This document shows, in pieces, positions 27,001-34,830 of a DNA stretch of 64,000 bases. How positions within the stretch are numbered: the stretch's first letter is position 1; each line of letters opens with the position of its first letter. The notes below the pieces were generated by a model that saw only the letters and a list, made by a program, of their open reading frames with translations, was not told where the DNA came from and did not search any database. The position numbers and the translations under genes were made by a program. Source of the DNA: Methylobacter sp. (GTDB lineage Bacteria > Pseudomonadota > Gammaproteobacteria > Methylococcales > Methylomonadaceae). The stretch spans positions 62,001-126,000 of the forward strand of contig JAQUOU010000003.1 in the NCBI GenBank assembly GCA_028716975.1. The letters run 5' to 3'.

Positions 27001-27355
27001 CAGAAATCTCTACAGTAAAAACGAGCCTGCGTATAATTCGAAGAAAGTAGAATTAGCCCCGCCAAACCCTTCTGCAACTGCTTTAGAACCAATAGACAAG
27101 TATAAAATTTGTAGTTGTAAATAGAATCTCAACAGTTTAGGATGAAAATTGAACTGAGATAAACCGTTATTGTCTTTTTTACTGGAAACAAAATAAAAAG
27201 GTCAGAATAAATTGATCAAAACAGTTTAATCAGAGGCTATCACTTTATATAGACGACCTTAAATTTAGTGCTGATGGCTCGCAAAGGCGCTTAGTATGCC
27301 AATTTCAAACTAAAAAAATGGGCTTTATCTCAAAAGACAATTCGGAGAAAATACA

Positions 27356-28006
27356 ATGGCACTGATGATAAATAGGTCGAATCCTGTCGTTTATTTAGTT
27401 GACGATGAATTTGCAATACGTGATTCGTTGACTCTATTGCTTGAATCTGCTGGACAGCCTGTCAAGAGTTTTGAATCTGCTCAAGCTTTTTTAAATGAAT
27501 ATGACTCCGAACAGGCAGGGTGCCTGCTTCTGGATATTAGAATGCCGCATATGACGGGTTTTGAGCTTCAGGAGAAATTATCGGAAAAAAATATTACCCT
27601 GCCCATCATTTTTATAAGCGGTAATGCCGATATTCCGGATTCGGCAAAAGCCTTCAGGGCAGGCGCAGTCGACTTTCTGGAAAAGCCCTTTGATTATGAA
27701 ATATTGATGCAACGTATCGAGGAAGCTATCAATAAAGACCTTGAGGCCAGGGAACAATCGGTTCAAAAACGCGAATTGCAACATCGCCTGGATCAATTAA
27801 CTGCACGGGAAAAAGAAGTCCTGCGTTTGATAGTAAGCAGCTACTCCAGTAAAGAGGCCGCCAAAATACTGAACATCAGCAATCGTACCATAGAGGTGCA
27901 CCGAGCCAATATTATGGATAAAATGCGCGCTGAAAATCTCTCTGAACTGATGGTTATGGCAATGCACAGTGGAATCTTATTAAAAAGAGGCCTAAACAAC
28001 CATTAA
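27356..28006 (+). CDS. FixJ-family response regulator (receiver + LuxR HTH)
   Basis: A 216-residue regulator. Receiver domain (about 10-125): acidic pair in VDDE, phospho-acceptor Asp60 in LLLDIRMP, and Lys110 in LEKPFD. The C-terminal LuxR/FixJ helix-turn-helix (about 150-210) reads LTAREKEVLRLIVSSYSSKEAAKILNISNRTIEVHRANIM. All key residues are present, so it should respond to a histidine kinase. None is adjacent; the FixL-like kinase at 36057-37913 is a plausible partner. GGAGAAAATACA precedes the ATG. Confidence 0.9.
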   Translation: MALMINRSNPVVYLVDDEFAIRDSLTLLLESAGQPVKSFESAQAFLNEYDSEQAGCLLLDIRMPHMTGFELQEKLSEKNITLPIIFISGNADIPDSAKAFRAGAVDFLEKPFDYEILMQRIEEAINKDLEAREQSVQKRELQHRLDQLTAREKEVLRLIVSSYSSKEAAKILNISNRTIEVHRANIMDKMRAENLSELMVMAMHSGILLKRGLNNH

Positions 28007-28036
28007 ACCTAAAGGGAATCTCTAAAAATTATCCGC

Positions 28037-28170
28037 TCATGCTTCGACAAGCTCAGCGCGAACGGATAAGTCACTGATTATAATGACCCACCGTTCGTCC
28101 TGAGCCTGTCGAAGGAAGCCTGTCGAAGGAAGCTTGTCGAAGGAAGCTTGTCGAAGGAAGCTTGTCGAAG
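28037..28170. repeat. inverted repeat ending in a 14-bp tandem array
   Basis: CTTCGACAAGCTCAGCGCGAACG near 28042 opposes CCGTTCGTCCTGAGC near 28091. From 28105 the unit C[C/T]TGTCGAAGGAAG is repeated in tandem about 4.7 times to 28170. This looks like slippage expansion of the end of the dispersed GTCGAAGG repeat. Confidence 0.8.
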
Positions 28171-28205
28171 TGCAATTTTTAAAGGTTTCCTAAATATCAT
28201 TTTTC

Positions 28206-28594
28206 CTAGCTTAGCAAGGAGTTTCAGCTAAACCTCATGCCAGTAGGGAATGCCGGTACCCGTAGTAGAGGATGTGATCCGGGCAAGTCTTTCATAGCGC
28301 CAGCTTACGATCTAAAACCTTCAGGAACGGCGGGTTTGGCAGTTAGCTTAAACTTTTTCTTGATTAGCAAGGAACTTCAGCCAACTTCAAAACCGTCGTT
28401 CCGGCAGGGAGTGCCGGACTAATTCGCCGGGAGCGAATTTGGATGTGCCTGGCGCAGGGCGAAGCCCGAACCGCAGGGATGCGGTGAGCAACCCAGATGC
28501 CATGGATGGCAACCTAAACACATCCTTGTGGACTGGATACCGGCGCTCCCTGCCGGTATGACGAGTTAGCTGAAGCATATTACTAATTAGGAAG
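28206..28594. repeat. compound family B repeats, copies B2 and B3
   Basis: B3 spans about 28359-28594: left end CTTGATTAGCAAGGAACTTC and right end with GCTGAAGCATATTACTAATT are imperfect inverted repeats sharing ATTAG and GCTGAAG. Just upstream, 28206-28358 starts with CTAGCTTAGCAAGGAGTTTC, a diverged second left end, making a tandem or nested pair. No credible gene is inside. Together with the tandem array this fills the space between the FixJ-like and Crp-like genes. Confidence 0.65.
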
Positions 28595-28707
28595 TTTTTT
28601 CTAAGCTGATCAAATTTGCATTTTTTTTAAATTTTTCCAGGACAGGGAAAATTGCCTAGAGACCACGCAGCCCTGCATTTAAGCGCTTTTTGAGGGTTTA
28701 TACGTAG

Positions 28708-28723
28708 GTATTCGTACGAATAC
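28708..28723. promoter_or_regulatory. 16-bp palindrome upstream of the Crp/Fnr gene
   Basis: GTATTCGTACGAATAC is a perfect palindrome about 200 bases before the Crp/Fnr start codon, next to TTTATACG (28697-28704). A dimeric regulator site is likely. The adjacent FixJ-like or Crp/Fnr proteins are candidates, which is a guess from position. The remaining bases from 28724 to 28911 show nothing else. Confidence 0.45.
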
Positions 28724-28923
28724 TAAAAACTCAGCAATTCGGGTTAAATAACGCCCACGGATAAAAATAACCAGTCGTCTTGCGTTGGGCCGCGTAGCTG
28801 AATAGTCCGGTTAGCGCCCCAAAGTGGTCCTCAAAAGGGTCTGTGTGAGACAACACTTAATAATAATCAGGACTATTCAGTGAGAATAGCTTCCTGTATT
28901 TTAATTGATCTCTGGAGTTGCTA

Positions 28924-29784
28924 ATGATCGTTTACAATCCAACCCAAAACATTTTACTTAAGGCCTTGCCGGCCAATGAGTTCGCACGGCTCACTCCCCA
29001 TCTGGAACTCATTAGCCTGCCGGTGGGCAAAGTAATTTATGAACCGGGAGTAGAACAGCGTTATGTCTATTTCCCTATCACGTGCATTATCTCCAAATTT
29101 TACCTGATGGAAAGCGGCGCTTCCACTGAAGTGGCGGTGGTCGGTAATGACGGCGTGGTCGGCGTCGCGCTGTTTATGGACGGCGGCGCCATGCCAAATC
29201 AGGCGGTTGTGCAGAGTGCAGGCCATGCTTACCGGCTGTCCGGCACCGTGTTCAAGCAGGAATTCAATCGTATGGGCGAGCTGCACCGGATCATGCTGCG
29301 CTATACCCTGGCGCTCATTACCCAAATGGCGCAAAACGCAGCCTGCAACCGTCATCATTCGGTTGATCAGCAATTGTGCCGGCGACTGTTGCTAAGCCTG
29401 GACCGGTTGCCGTCGGATGAATTGGTGATGACGCAGGAAATGATTGCCAACATGCTGGGCGTAAGACGCGAAGGGGTAACCGAGGCGGCCGGCAAATTGC
29501 AGAAAGCCGGACTGATCAGTTACCGGCGCGGCCATATCAAGGTGCTGGACAGGAAGGGCCTGGAAGCGCGGGTATGCGAGTGCTATAAAGTGGTCAAAAA
29601 AGAATCCGAGCGCCTGCTCGTGTTCAACGTTAAACCGGCTCATACCGGCAATAATGTGCCCCGGATTATTGTCAAGAATCCTGCCGTTATTCCCATACAG
29701 TCAAAATTTAAGACGGCCAGACAGTCGCACCAGGCTCAAGAGGGACGGAGAAGCACGTTTATAAATGCCGGCAAAACCGATTAA
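28924..29784 (+). CDS. Crp/Fnr-family transcriptional regulator
   Basis: A 286-residue protein: cyclic-nucleotide-binding-like beta-roll (about 10-125) and a C-terminal winged helix (about 150-225; MTQEMIANMLGVRREGVTEAAGKLQKAGLISYRRG). There is no cysteine cluster of the Fnr type, so iron-sulfur sensing is unlikely. The last about 50 residues are basic and extend beyond the usual family length of around 230-240. GGAG at 28914-28917 selects the ATG at 28924 over an in-frame TTG at 28918. It stands alone. Confidence 0.87.
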   Translation: MIVYNPTQNILLKALPANEFARLTPHLELISLPVGKVIYEPGVEQRYVYFPITCIISKFYLMESGASTEVAVVGNDGVVGVALFMDGGAMPNQAVVQSAGHAYRLSGTVFKQEFNRMGELHRIMLRYTLALITQMAQNAACNRHHSVDQQLCRRLLLSLDRLPSDELVMTQEMIANMLGVRREGVTEAAGKLQKAGLISYRRGHIKVLDRKGLEARVCECYKVVKKESERLLVFNVKPAHTGNNVPRIIVKNPAVIPIQSKFKTARQSHQAQEGRRSTFINAGKTD

Positions 29785-29871
29785 CGGCTAGGTACAAGCT
29801 GATGGGCAAGAATCATCAGCTAAACGAAGTCAACGTATAAGCCTAAAAAGGATGCGGTTAAAAGTGCGGTT

Positions 29872-29969
29872 TAGCTCCCTCTCCTGCTGGAGAGGGTTGG
29901 GGTGAGGAGAATAAAATCAGGTGTTTATATTTCCCTCATCCCAGCCTTCTCCCTCTGGAGAAGGAGTAA
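29872..29969. repeat. inverted CCCTCTCC-type repeat
   Basis: CTCCCTCTCCTGCTGGAGAG...GGGTGAGGA is followed about 25 bases later by its near-complement CCCTCATCCC...CTCTGGAGAAGGAG. This repetitive intergenic class is common in proteobacteria. The rest of the 308-base gap between the convergent Crp and response-regulator genes is featureless. Confidence 0.7.
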
Positions 29970-30092
29970 CTGAGCTGGTGTGGATACCCTTTGACGGCGA
30001 GTAAGTCTAGCGGCCGTGAAAGGTGAGCTGTTCAGAATAACGGGAGGTGACTCACCGCTCGGGTAATCACTGAATTTACCCACGCCTTATGC

Positions 30093-30863
30093 TTATAAAG
30101 CAGGGTCCGGCTCCATGCCTTGGGTGATGTCATGGGCGGTGGCATAGATGAGTAGATGGGCGGAATAGTACCGCCATTTAATCAGGCGGTAAGCGCCATT
30201 TTGATGGAGGCAGCGGTTAATGTGGTCAATTGTTATATTTTCTTCTTTCAATTTGTCCAGCACTAGCTTTGTTGCCGGGCTGTCCTCGGGATGCACCAGC
30301 TCAAGAAAAGGCCTTCCCAGCAATTGCGTCAGGGAATAACCCAGCGTTATCTTCCAACTGTTGCTTAACCGCCAAAAACATCTGCTCTGATCGAGAATGC
30401 AAAGTAAATCCCTGGTATGGGCATACATATCATCGGAAGCATTCTGAGCATCCTGGATTTTATCGGCAGAAAATTTCGCGTTCCTGATACGCAGGCTGGT
30501 TTTAATCCATGCGATTAATTCTTTGGGAGTAATTGGCTGAACGAGATAAGCATCGGCCCCCCCTTCCAGACCTTTAACTACCGATTCGCTCCTGATTTCC
30601 TGGGCAGTCAGGTGAATAACCGGAATTTCACGCGTTTGCAGATGGGACTTGAGTTCCTGGCACACTTCAAATCCGTTCATATCAGGCAGATTTACATCAA
30701 GCAGGATAAGATCGGGGTTTTGCTGCGCCAATTCCAGTGTTTCCTCTCCGCTAACGGCTTCCATGACTTCAAACCCTGCATATTTTAATATCCGTGTGGT
30801 CGTGTAACGGCCAATGGTATTATCATCGGCTACGAGAATCAGTGGTTTTATTCCATCAATCAT
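30093..30863 (-). CDS. response regulator with C-terminal PAS domain
   Basis: A 256-residue protein with no DNA-binding domain. The receiver (about 7-125) has the acidic pair ADDN and phospho-acceptor Asp56 in LILLDVNLP, but the conserved Lys is replaced by Gln109 (YLVQPI). A PAS domain (about 150-240) follows, with FWRLSNSWKITLGYS and LELVHPED. Last gene of the stressosome operon, overlapping the hybrid kinase by 8 bases. It may be the output or a relay partner of the kinase; a protein-protein output is inferred. Confidence 0.85.
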   Translation of the reverse strand: MIDGIKPLILVADDNTIGRYTTTRILKYAGFEVMEAVSGEETLELAQQNPDLILLDVNLPDMNGFEVCQELKSHLQTREIPVIHLTAQEIRSESVVKGLEGGADAYLVQPITPKELIAWIKTSLRIRNAKFSADKIQDAQNASDDMYAHTRDLLCILDQSRCFWRLSNSWKITLGYSLTQLLGRPFLELVHPEDSPATKLVLDKLKEENITIDHINRCLHQNGAYRLIKWRYYSAHLLIYATAHDITQGMEPDPAL

Positions 30864-33018
30864 TAGCTTTTTCTCCCGGTTTATTATTCTCCAGCACGGC
30901 CTTATATAATGTATTGAGAATGTTTCTTTTTAAAGTTTCTCCTGAATCGGCGTTTTTGGAAAGAATAGCCGCCACTTTCGCATTCAAGGCTTCGCGCTCC
31001 GGCGTTTCGAGCGTTTTGGATGCGATAATAATCACGGGGATATGCCGCGTGGCAGCGTTTTCCTTGAGCTTATCCAGTACTTCCAAACTGCTCATTTCCG
31101 GGATGAGTAAATTCAGGAAAATCACATCCGGTTGTTCGGTTTCCGCCAGCAGCAATGCTTGCAAGGGGGGGGGGGATTTCAATAGGCGATATTTTTCATT
31201 CGATAATAAACTTTTCAGAATAAAAAGATCCACTTCCTCATCATCCACAATCATAACGGTATTGACGGGAATGCGTTCTGACAGCCTGCGCAATCGCCAT
31301 AATAACCCATTGTGATTGAGCGGCTTGATGTAATAGTCTTCAATATCCAGCCACAAATTGCGGTTCTCTTCATGCAGTACGGACGCGATAATAACAGGAA
31401 TATTGCGGGTTGATGGGTTGGCTTTAAGTTCCATCAAAAATGACCAGCTATCCTCTTCGGGGAGAAGGATATTGAGGATGATCGTCAAAGGTTTGAGGTG
31501 GCGCAAAAGCTCGCGGGCTTCCTGACCAGACGCCGCAAACACCAAATAATAATCGGTATGGCTCAGGAATTCGCTGTATAGCGCATGAGTGGCTTTATCA
31601 TGATCAATGACGAGTACGGGATACTGGTCAATGTCACTGACAGCCTCGTCGGCGTCCTCGGGCGTTTTGCCTGAGTCAGGGGATCTGACCGGAATCACGG
31701 CGGAAAATGTGGAGCCTGCGCCTAACCGGCTTTTAACACTGACCGAGCCGCCCAATAAATCACTCAGTTTTTTACAAATAGACAGGCCCAGCCCGGTTCC
31801 CTTGATGGATTTTCTCTGCGCGCTTTCAACCTGCGCGTATTCATCGAAAATTCGCGATAGGTCTTGTTCAGAGATACCTATGCCGGTATCCGTTACTGTA
31901 AAGATGACTGAGCGTCCATTTAGACTGAGTTGCGCTTTTATCCGAATTTCTCCGTGGACGGTAAATTTAATGGCGTTGGAGATAAAATTTCTCAGGATTT
32001 GAGCAAGCTTTCCTTCGTCGGTATAGAGCGAGGGCAATCCTTCCGCCTCTTCGAAAGACAAGTTAAGCATATCGCTATTCAGCATGGGTTTCAGCATGCC
32101 GCGCAAACTGCTGAATAAGGTCTTTATAGAGACTTCCTGCCGGTCTATAGATAGCTTTCCTGAATTAATTTTAGCCAGGTCGAGAAGGTCGCTTACCATC
32201 CCGATGAGTTCATCAGCGGCTTTATGAATAAACCCTACCTGTTTTTCTTGCTCCAGGGTAAGCTCGCCGTCCATTTTATTCATCAAAATTGTAGATAGCC
32301 CTACAATTGAGTTTAAAGGTGTGCGAAACTCATGACTTATATAAGATAAAAAGCTCGCCTTCAAATTATTGGCTTCAGTTAACTGGGCTGCTTTTTCGTC
32401 CAGTTCGTTATAAAGCGCCAGTACTCCGCGATTAGTATCTTCCAGTTCAGCATTCATGCGCGCCAAATCCTCCTGTTTTTGGCGCAATTCCATTAACGCC
32501 TGCATTAATTCCTGGTTCTGCCCGCGAATTTCCTCCATCGGCTCTTGCTTCATTGATTGTGTTAAGGCTTCACCGATCTGCACTATTATTTCTGAGGTTA
32601 TCAACCCTTTGCTCAAGGGAATAGTTTTGGCCAGGTAAACGGTTGTCCCATCGCCAATCACCGTTTCCAGGTGAAAATAATCCATCAGCCGCCGGGCGCC
32701 GATAATCCCGCATCCCAAACCGGTCTGGGAGATGAATTTTCCTGCAAGAATTTCTTCCGTATCGGCAATGCCGGGCCCCTGATCCCGGAAAATGATGGCT
32801 AATACTTGTGGCGAACCGCCATCCTGCACAAGAAATTCGGCCCTGCCTCCGCCGCCATATTGGAAAGTATTGCGGGCGATTTCAGAAACGGCGGTGCCGA
32901 TACGGATTTGATCCTGCCGGTCAAATCCCAGCATTTCAGCAATCAGCCTTGCTCGCTGCCGGGCATGAACGATATCTTGCTCGTAACGTATTTCCACGTT
33001 AATAATAGAAAATTTCAT
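30856..33018 (-). CDS. hybrid histidine kinase with N-terminal RsbT-like domain and two pseudo-receivers
   Basis: A 720-residue soluble protein. Residues about 1-135 are an RsbT-like switch-kinase ATPase domain (SEIARNTFQYGGGG, RDQGPGI, GLGCGIIGARRL). A coiled coil (about 160-215) leads to HisKA with His229 in YISHEFRTPLN, then HATPase_c (NFISNAIKFT, DTGIGI, GTGLGL). Two receivers follow, but the phospho-acceptor positions read Asn516 (ILNILLP) and Asn636 (FLNLLIP). An 11-base G/C run at 31165-31175 lies in the second receiver. It overlaps the upstream SpoIIE gene by 4 bases and the downstream regulator by 8. Confidence 0.88.
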   Translation of the reverse strand: MKFSIINVEIRYEQDIVHARQRARLIAEMLGFDRQDQIRIGTAVSEIARNTFQYGGGGRAEFLVQDGGSPQVLAIIFRDQGPGIADTEEILAGKFISQTGLGCGIIGARRLMDYFHLETVIGDGTTVYLAKTIPLSKGLITSEIIVQIGEALTQSMKQEPMEEIRGQNQELMQALMELRQKQEDLARMNAELEDTNRGVLALYNELDEKAAQLTEANNLKASFLSYISHEFRTPLNSIVGLSTILMNKMDGELTLEQEKQVGFIHKAADELIGMVSDLLDLAKINSGKLSIDRQEVSIKTLFSSLRGMLKPMLNSDMLNLSFEEAEGLPSLYTDEGKLAQILRNFISNAIKFTVHGEIRIKAQLSLNGRSVIFTVTDTGIGISEQDLSRIFDEYAQVESAQRKSIKGTGLGLSICKKLSDLLGGSVSVKSRLGAGSTFSAVIPVRSPDSGKTPEDADEAVSDIDQYPVLVIDHDKATHALYSEFLSHTDYYLVFAASGQEARELLRHLKPLTIILNILLPEEDSWSFLMELKANPSTRNIPVIIASVLHEENRNLWLDIEDYYIKPLNHNGLLWRLRRLSERIPVNTVMIVDDEEVDLFILKSLLSNEKYRLLKSPPPLQALLLAETEQPDVIFLNLLIPEMSSLEVLDKLKENAATRHIPVIIIASKTLETPEREALNAKVAAILSKNADSGETLKRNILNTLYKAVLENNKPGEKAND

Positions 33019-34046
33019 AAGCCGGCTTCAGCCTCTCTAATAACCACCACTGCCACGTCGTCCCGGGCGCGGCAATGGTCACGGTACAGTATTCCGGCGA
33101 TAATGCCGGGCTGTTTTCTTTGCAATATCGGAACTTCATCAAGGCGCCAGCGCGTATTCAAGCCATCCGAATGCATGACCAGCAGGGAATTTTCAGGCCA
33201 TGAATAAGTAAATTCCCGGATTTTATGCACTTGAATTCCCGCTGTGCCGTTCAGTGAAACCATCCGCTGGGCGGAATCCCTGTTAATGACGGTTCCGGAA
33301 ATATTGCCCACGCCAGCATAACGCACGGTGCGCGACTCCAGCAGTATTTCAGCAACGGCCACTACGGCGCCGCGAGTATGTTTTAAAGCACTGTGAATAT
33401 CGCTGATTAATTGTCCGGCTGCATCTGCGCGTCTTACACTGTTATTAAAAACCTCGACTGCGGCTTTCGAGGCTTCAGCTGCCAAAGGCCCATGGCCCAA
33501 GCCGTCCGCCACCATAACGATGATACGCTCCGGTAACTGCTGCACTGCCCAGGCATCGCCGCAAATATCTTCACCCGTCATCGGCAGGCAAACGGCGCCA
33601 ATGCCCAATGGCGCCGTGCTTGAAAAAGCCGAAGCAGGCGGTTTATTCCACACGCGGCTAAATACCGCAGTGCCCTCGTTAATCACGCTATAAATATCGA
33701 ATAAAGCCGAAAGCCGGTAAATGGCGCCAAGTCCGGTTCCATAACTGCCCGCTGTGGAAAATCCATCGCGCAGGCAGTTTTCAATATTGGTCATGCCTCG
33801 CCCTTTATCCACCGCCAGGATATCCAGGCCCAGATTATCCGGGCTTTCGATAACGCTCAATATAATTTCGCCGTCTGAGGCATGCTTGACGATATTGGAA
33901 GCCATTTCAGTGATGATCAAATTGACCTTATTATCCATCACCGCATCAAAACCCAAATCCTGAGAAAACAGGGCTGCCCGCCTTCGGGCTTCAGCCACCT
34001 GGCTTGAATCATTTATGCTTAAGCTGACCTGTTTGCTCACATCCAT
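33015..34046 (-). CDS. SpoIIE-family phosphatase with N-terminal RsbT-like ATPase domain (RsbX/RsbU-like)
   Basis: A 343-residue protein. N-terminal HATPase (about 1-130; ITEMASNIVKHA, DKGRGM, GLGAIYRL) is joined to a PP2C/SpoIIE phosphatase (about 145-340). Metal-binding acidic motifs are seen: DICGD, VADGLGHGP, HSDGLN and DDVAVVVI. In stressosome operons this position belongs to RsbX, which removes phosphate from RsbS and RsbR and resets the complex. The extra ATPase domain is found in many non-Bacillus versions. It overlaps rsbT by 10 bases. Confidence 0.88.
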   Translation of the reverse strand: MDVSKQVSLSINDSSQVAEARRRAALFSQDLGFDAVMDNKVNLIITEMASNIVKHASDGEIILSVIESPDNLGLDILAVDKGRGMTNIENCLRDGFSTAGSYGTGLGAIYRLSALFDIYSVINEGTAVFSRVWNKPPASAFSSTAPLGIGAVCLPMTGEDICGDAWAVQQLPERIIVMVADGLGHGPLAAEASKAAVEVFNNSVRRADAAGQLISDIHSALKHTRGAVVAVAEILLESRTVRYAGVGNISGTVINRDSAQRMVSLNGTAGIQVHKIREFTYSWPENSLLVMHSDGLNTRWRLDEVPILQRKQPGIIAGILYRDHCRARDDVAVVVIREAEAGL

Positions 34047-34444
34047 CTCGTGACAGTAATGCGCGTTCCAGCTCCGGGGCTCGAATCGATCAGGAATTCA
34101 TTCGTCAGGCGTTTGGAGCCTCCCAGTCCCAAACCCAAGCCGTTGCCCGTGGTAAAACCATCGGTAAGCGCCTGATCAATATCGGCTATGCCGGGGCCGT
34201 GGTCTTCAAAAATCAGCCGCAGCCCCGTCCGGCCATTATCCTCTTTTAGAACTTCCACGAGTACAGCGCCCCCGCCTCCGTAAACAAGCGCATTGCGCGC
34301 CAGTTCGCTGGCCGCGGTCACCATTTTGGTTTGATCCACCAGACTGAAGCCTTCATTTTTCATTAAATCCCGCACCCGTTGCCGTAAACGCACAATGTCT
34401 TCTGTATTTTGAATCGTCGCGGCATCACTCTTGCTGACACTCAT
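34037..34444 (-). CDS. rsbT: stressosome switch kinase RsbT
   Basis: A 135-residue serine/threonine kinase of the GHKL fold: AASELARNALVYGGGG (N box), EDHGPGI (G1) and GNGLGLGLGGSKRL (G2). In Bacillus RsbT phosphorylates RsbS and RsbR on stress, then leaves the complex to activate its output. AAAAAGGCGG before the ATG at 34444 decides the start; an upstream in-frame ATG at 34507 lies well inside rsbS. It overlaps rsbS by 20 bases and the phosphatase by 10. Confidence 0.92.
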   Translation of the reverse strand: MSVSKSDAATIQNTEDIVRLRQRVRDLMKNEGFSLVDQTKMVTAASELARNALVYGGGGAVLVEVLKEDNGRTGLRLIFEDHGPGIADIDQALTDGFTTGNGLGLGLGGSKRLTNEFLIDSSPGAGTRITVTRWM

Positions 34445-34820
34445 AACCGCCTTTTTGGTCTGAAAAATCCACAAGCCGGCGAAGTATTTCCATACCGGCA
34501 TCCACATTCAGGGCCGTACGCACATTCGGCAGAGTGAGACCCAATTCGACAATAGTAATGGCCACGGCCGGTTGTATGCCGACCACTACGGTTTCAGCGC
34601 CTAACAACCGGGTCATGGCCGCGATATTGCTCAGCATTCTGCCCATGAAGGAGTCCACCATTTCCAGAAATGAAATATCAAGCAGCACGCCCCTGGATTT
34701 AGTCTTGACCAGCATCGACGTTAATTCATCCTGTAGCTGTAAAGCCAGCCGGTCATGCATATCCACCTGGATGCTGACCAATAGATATTCGCCCAGTTTT
34801 AGAATCGGTATCGTATTCAT
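34425..34820 (-). CDS. rsbS: stressosome scaffold RsbS
   Basis: A 131-residue single STAS-domain protein. MNTIPILKLGEYLLVSIQVD and the motif LEMVDSFMGRML match RsbS; Ser57 is at the position of the phosphorylated Ser59 of Bacillus RsbS. It forms the stressosome core with RsbR and binds RsbT when unphosphorylated. It starts 10 bases after rsbR. Confidence 0.93.
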   Translation of the reverse strand: MNTIPILKLGEYLLVSIQVDMHDRLALQLQDELTSMLVKTKSRGVLLDISFLEMVDSFMGRMLSNIAAMTRLLGAETVVVGIQPAVAITIVELGLTLPNVRTALNVDAGMEILRRLVDFSDQKGGYECQQE

Positions 34821-34830
34821 GGCTTAAACC

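Noticed and set aside
28105-28170. Tandem 14-bp repeats considered as a CRISPR array
   Set aside because: Units are contiguous without spacers and no cas gene is present.
31607-32002. 131-codon plus-strand frame
   Set aside because: Antisense to the catalytic part of the hybrid kinase; codon pattern is that of the kinase read backwards.
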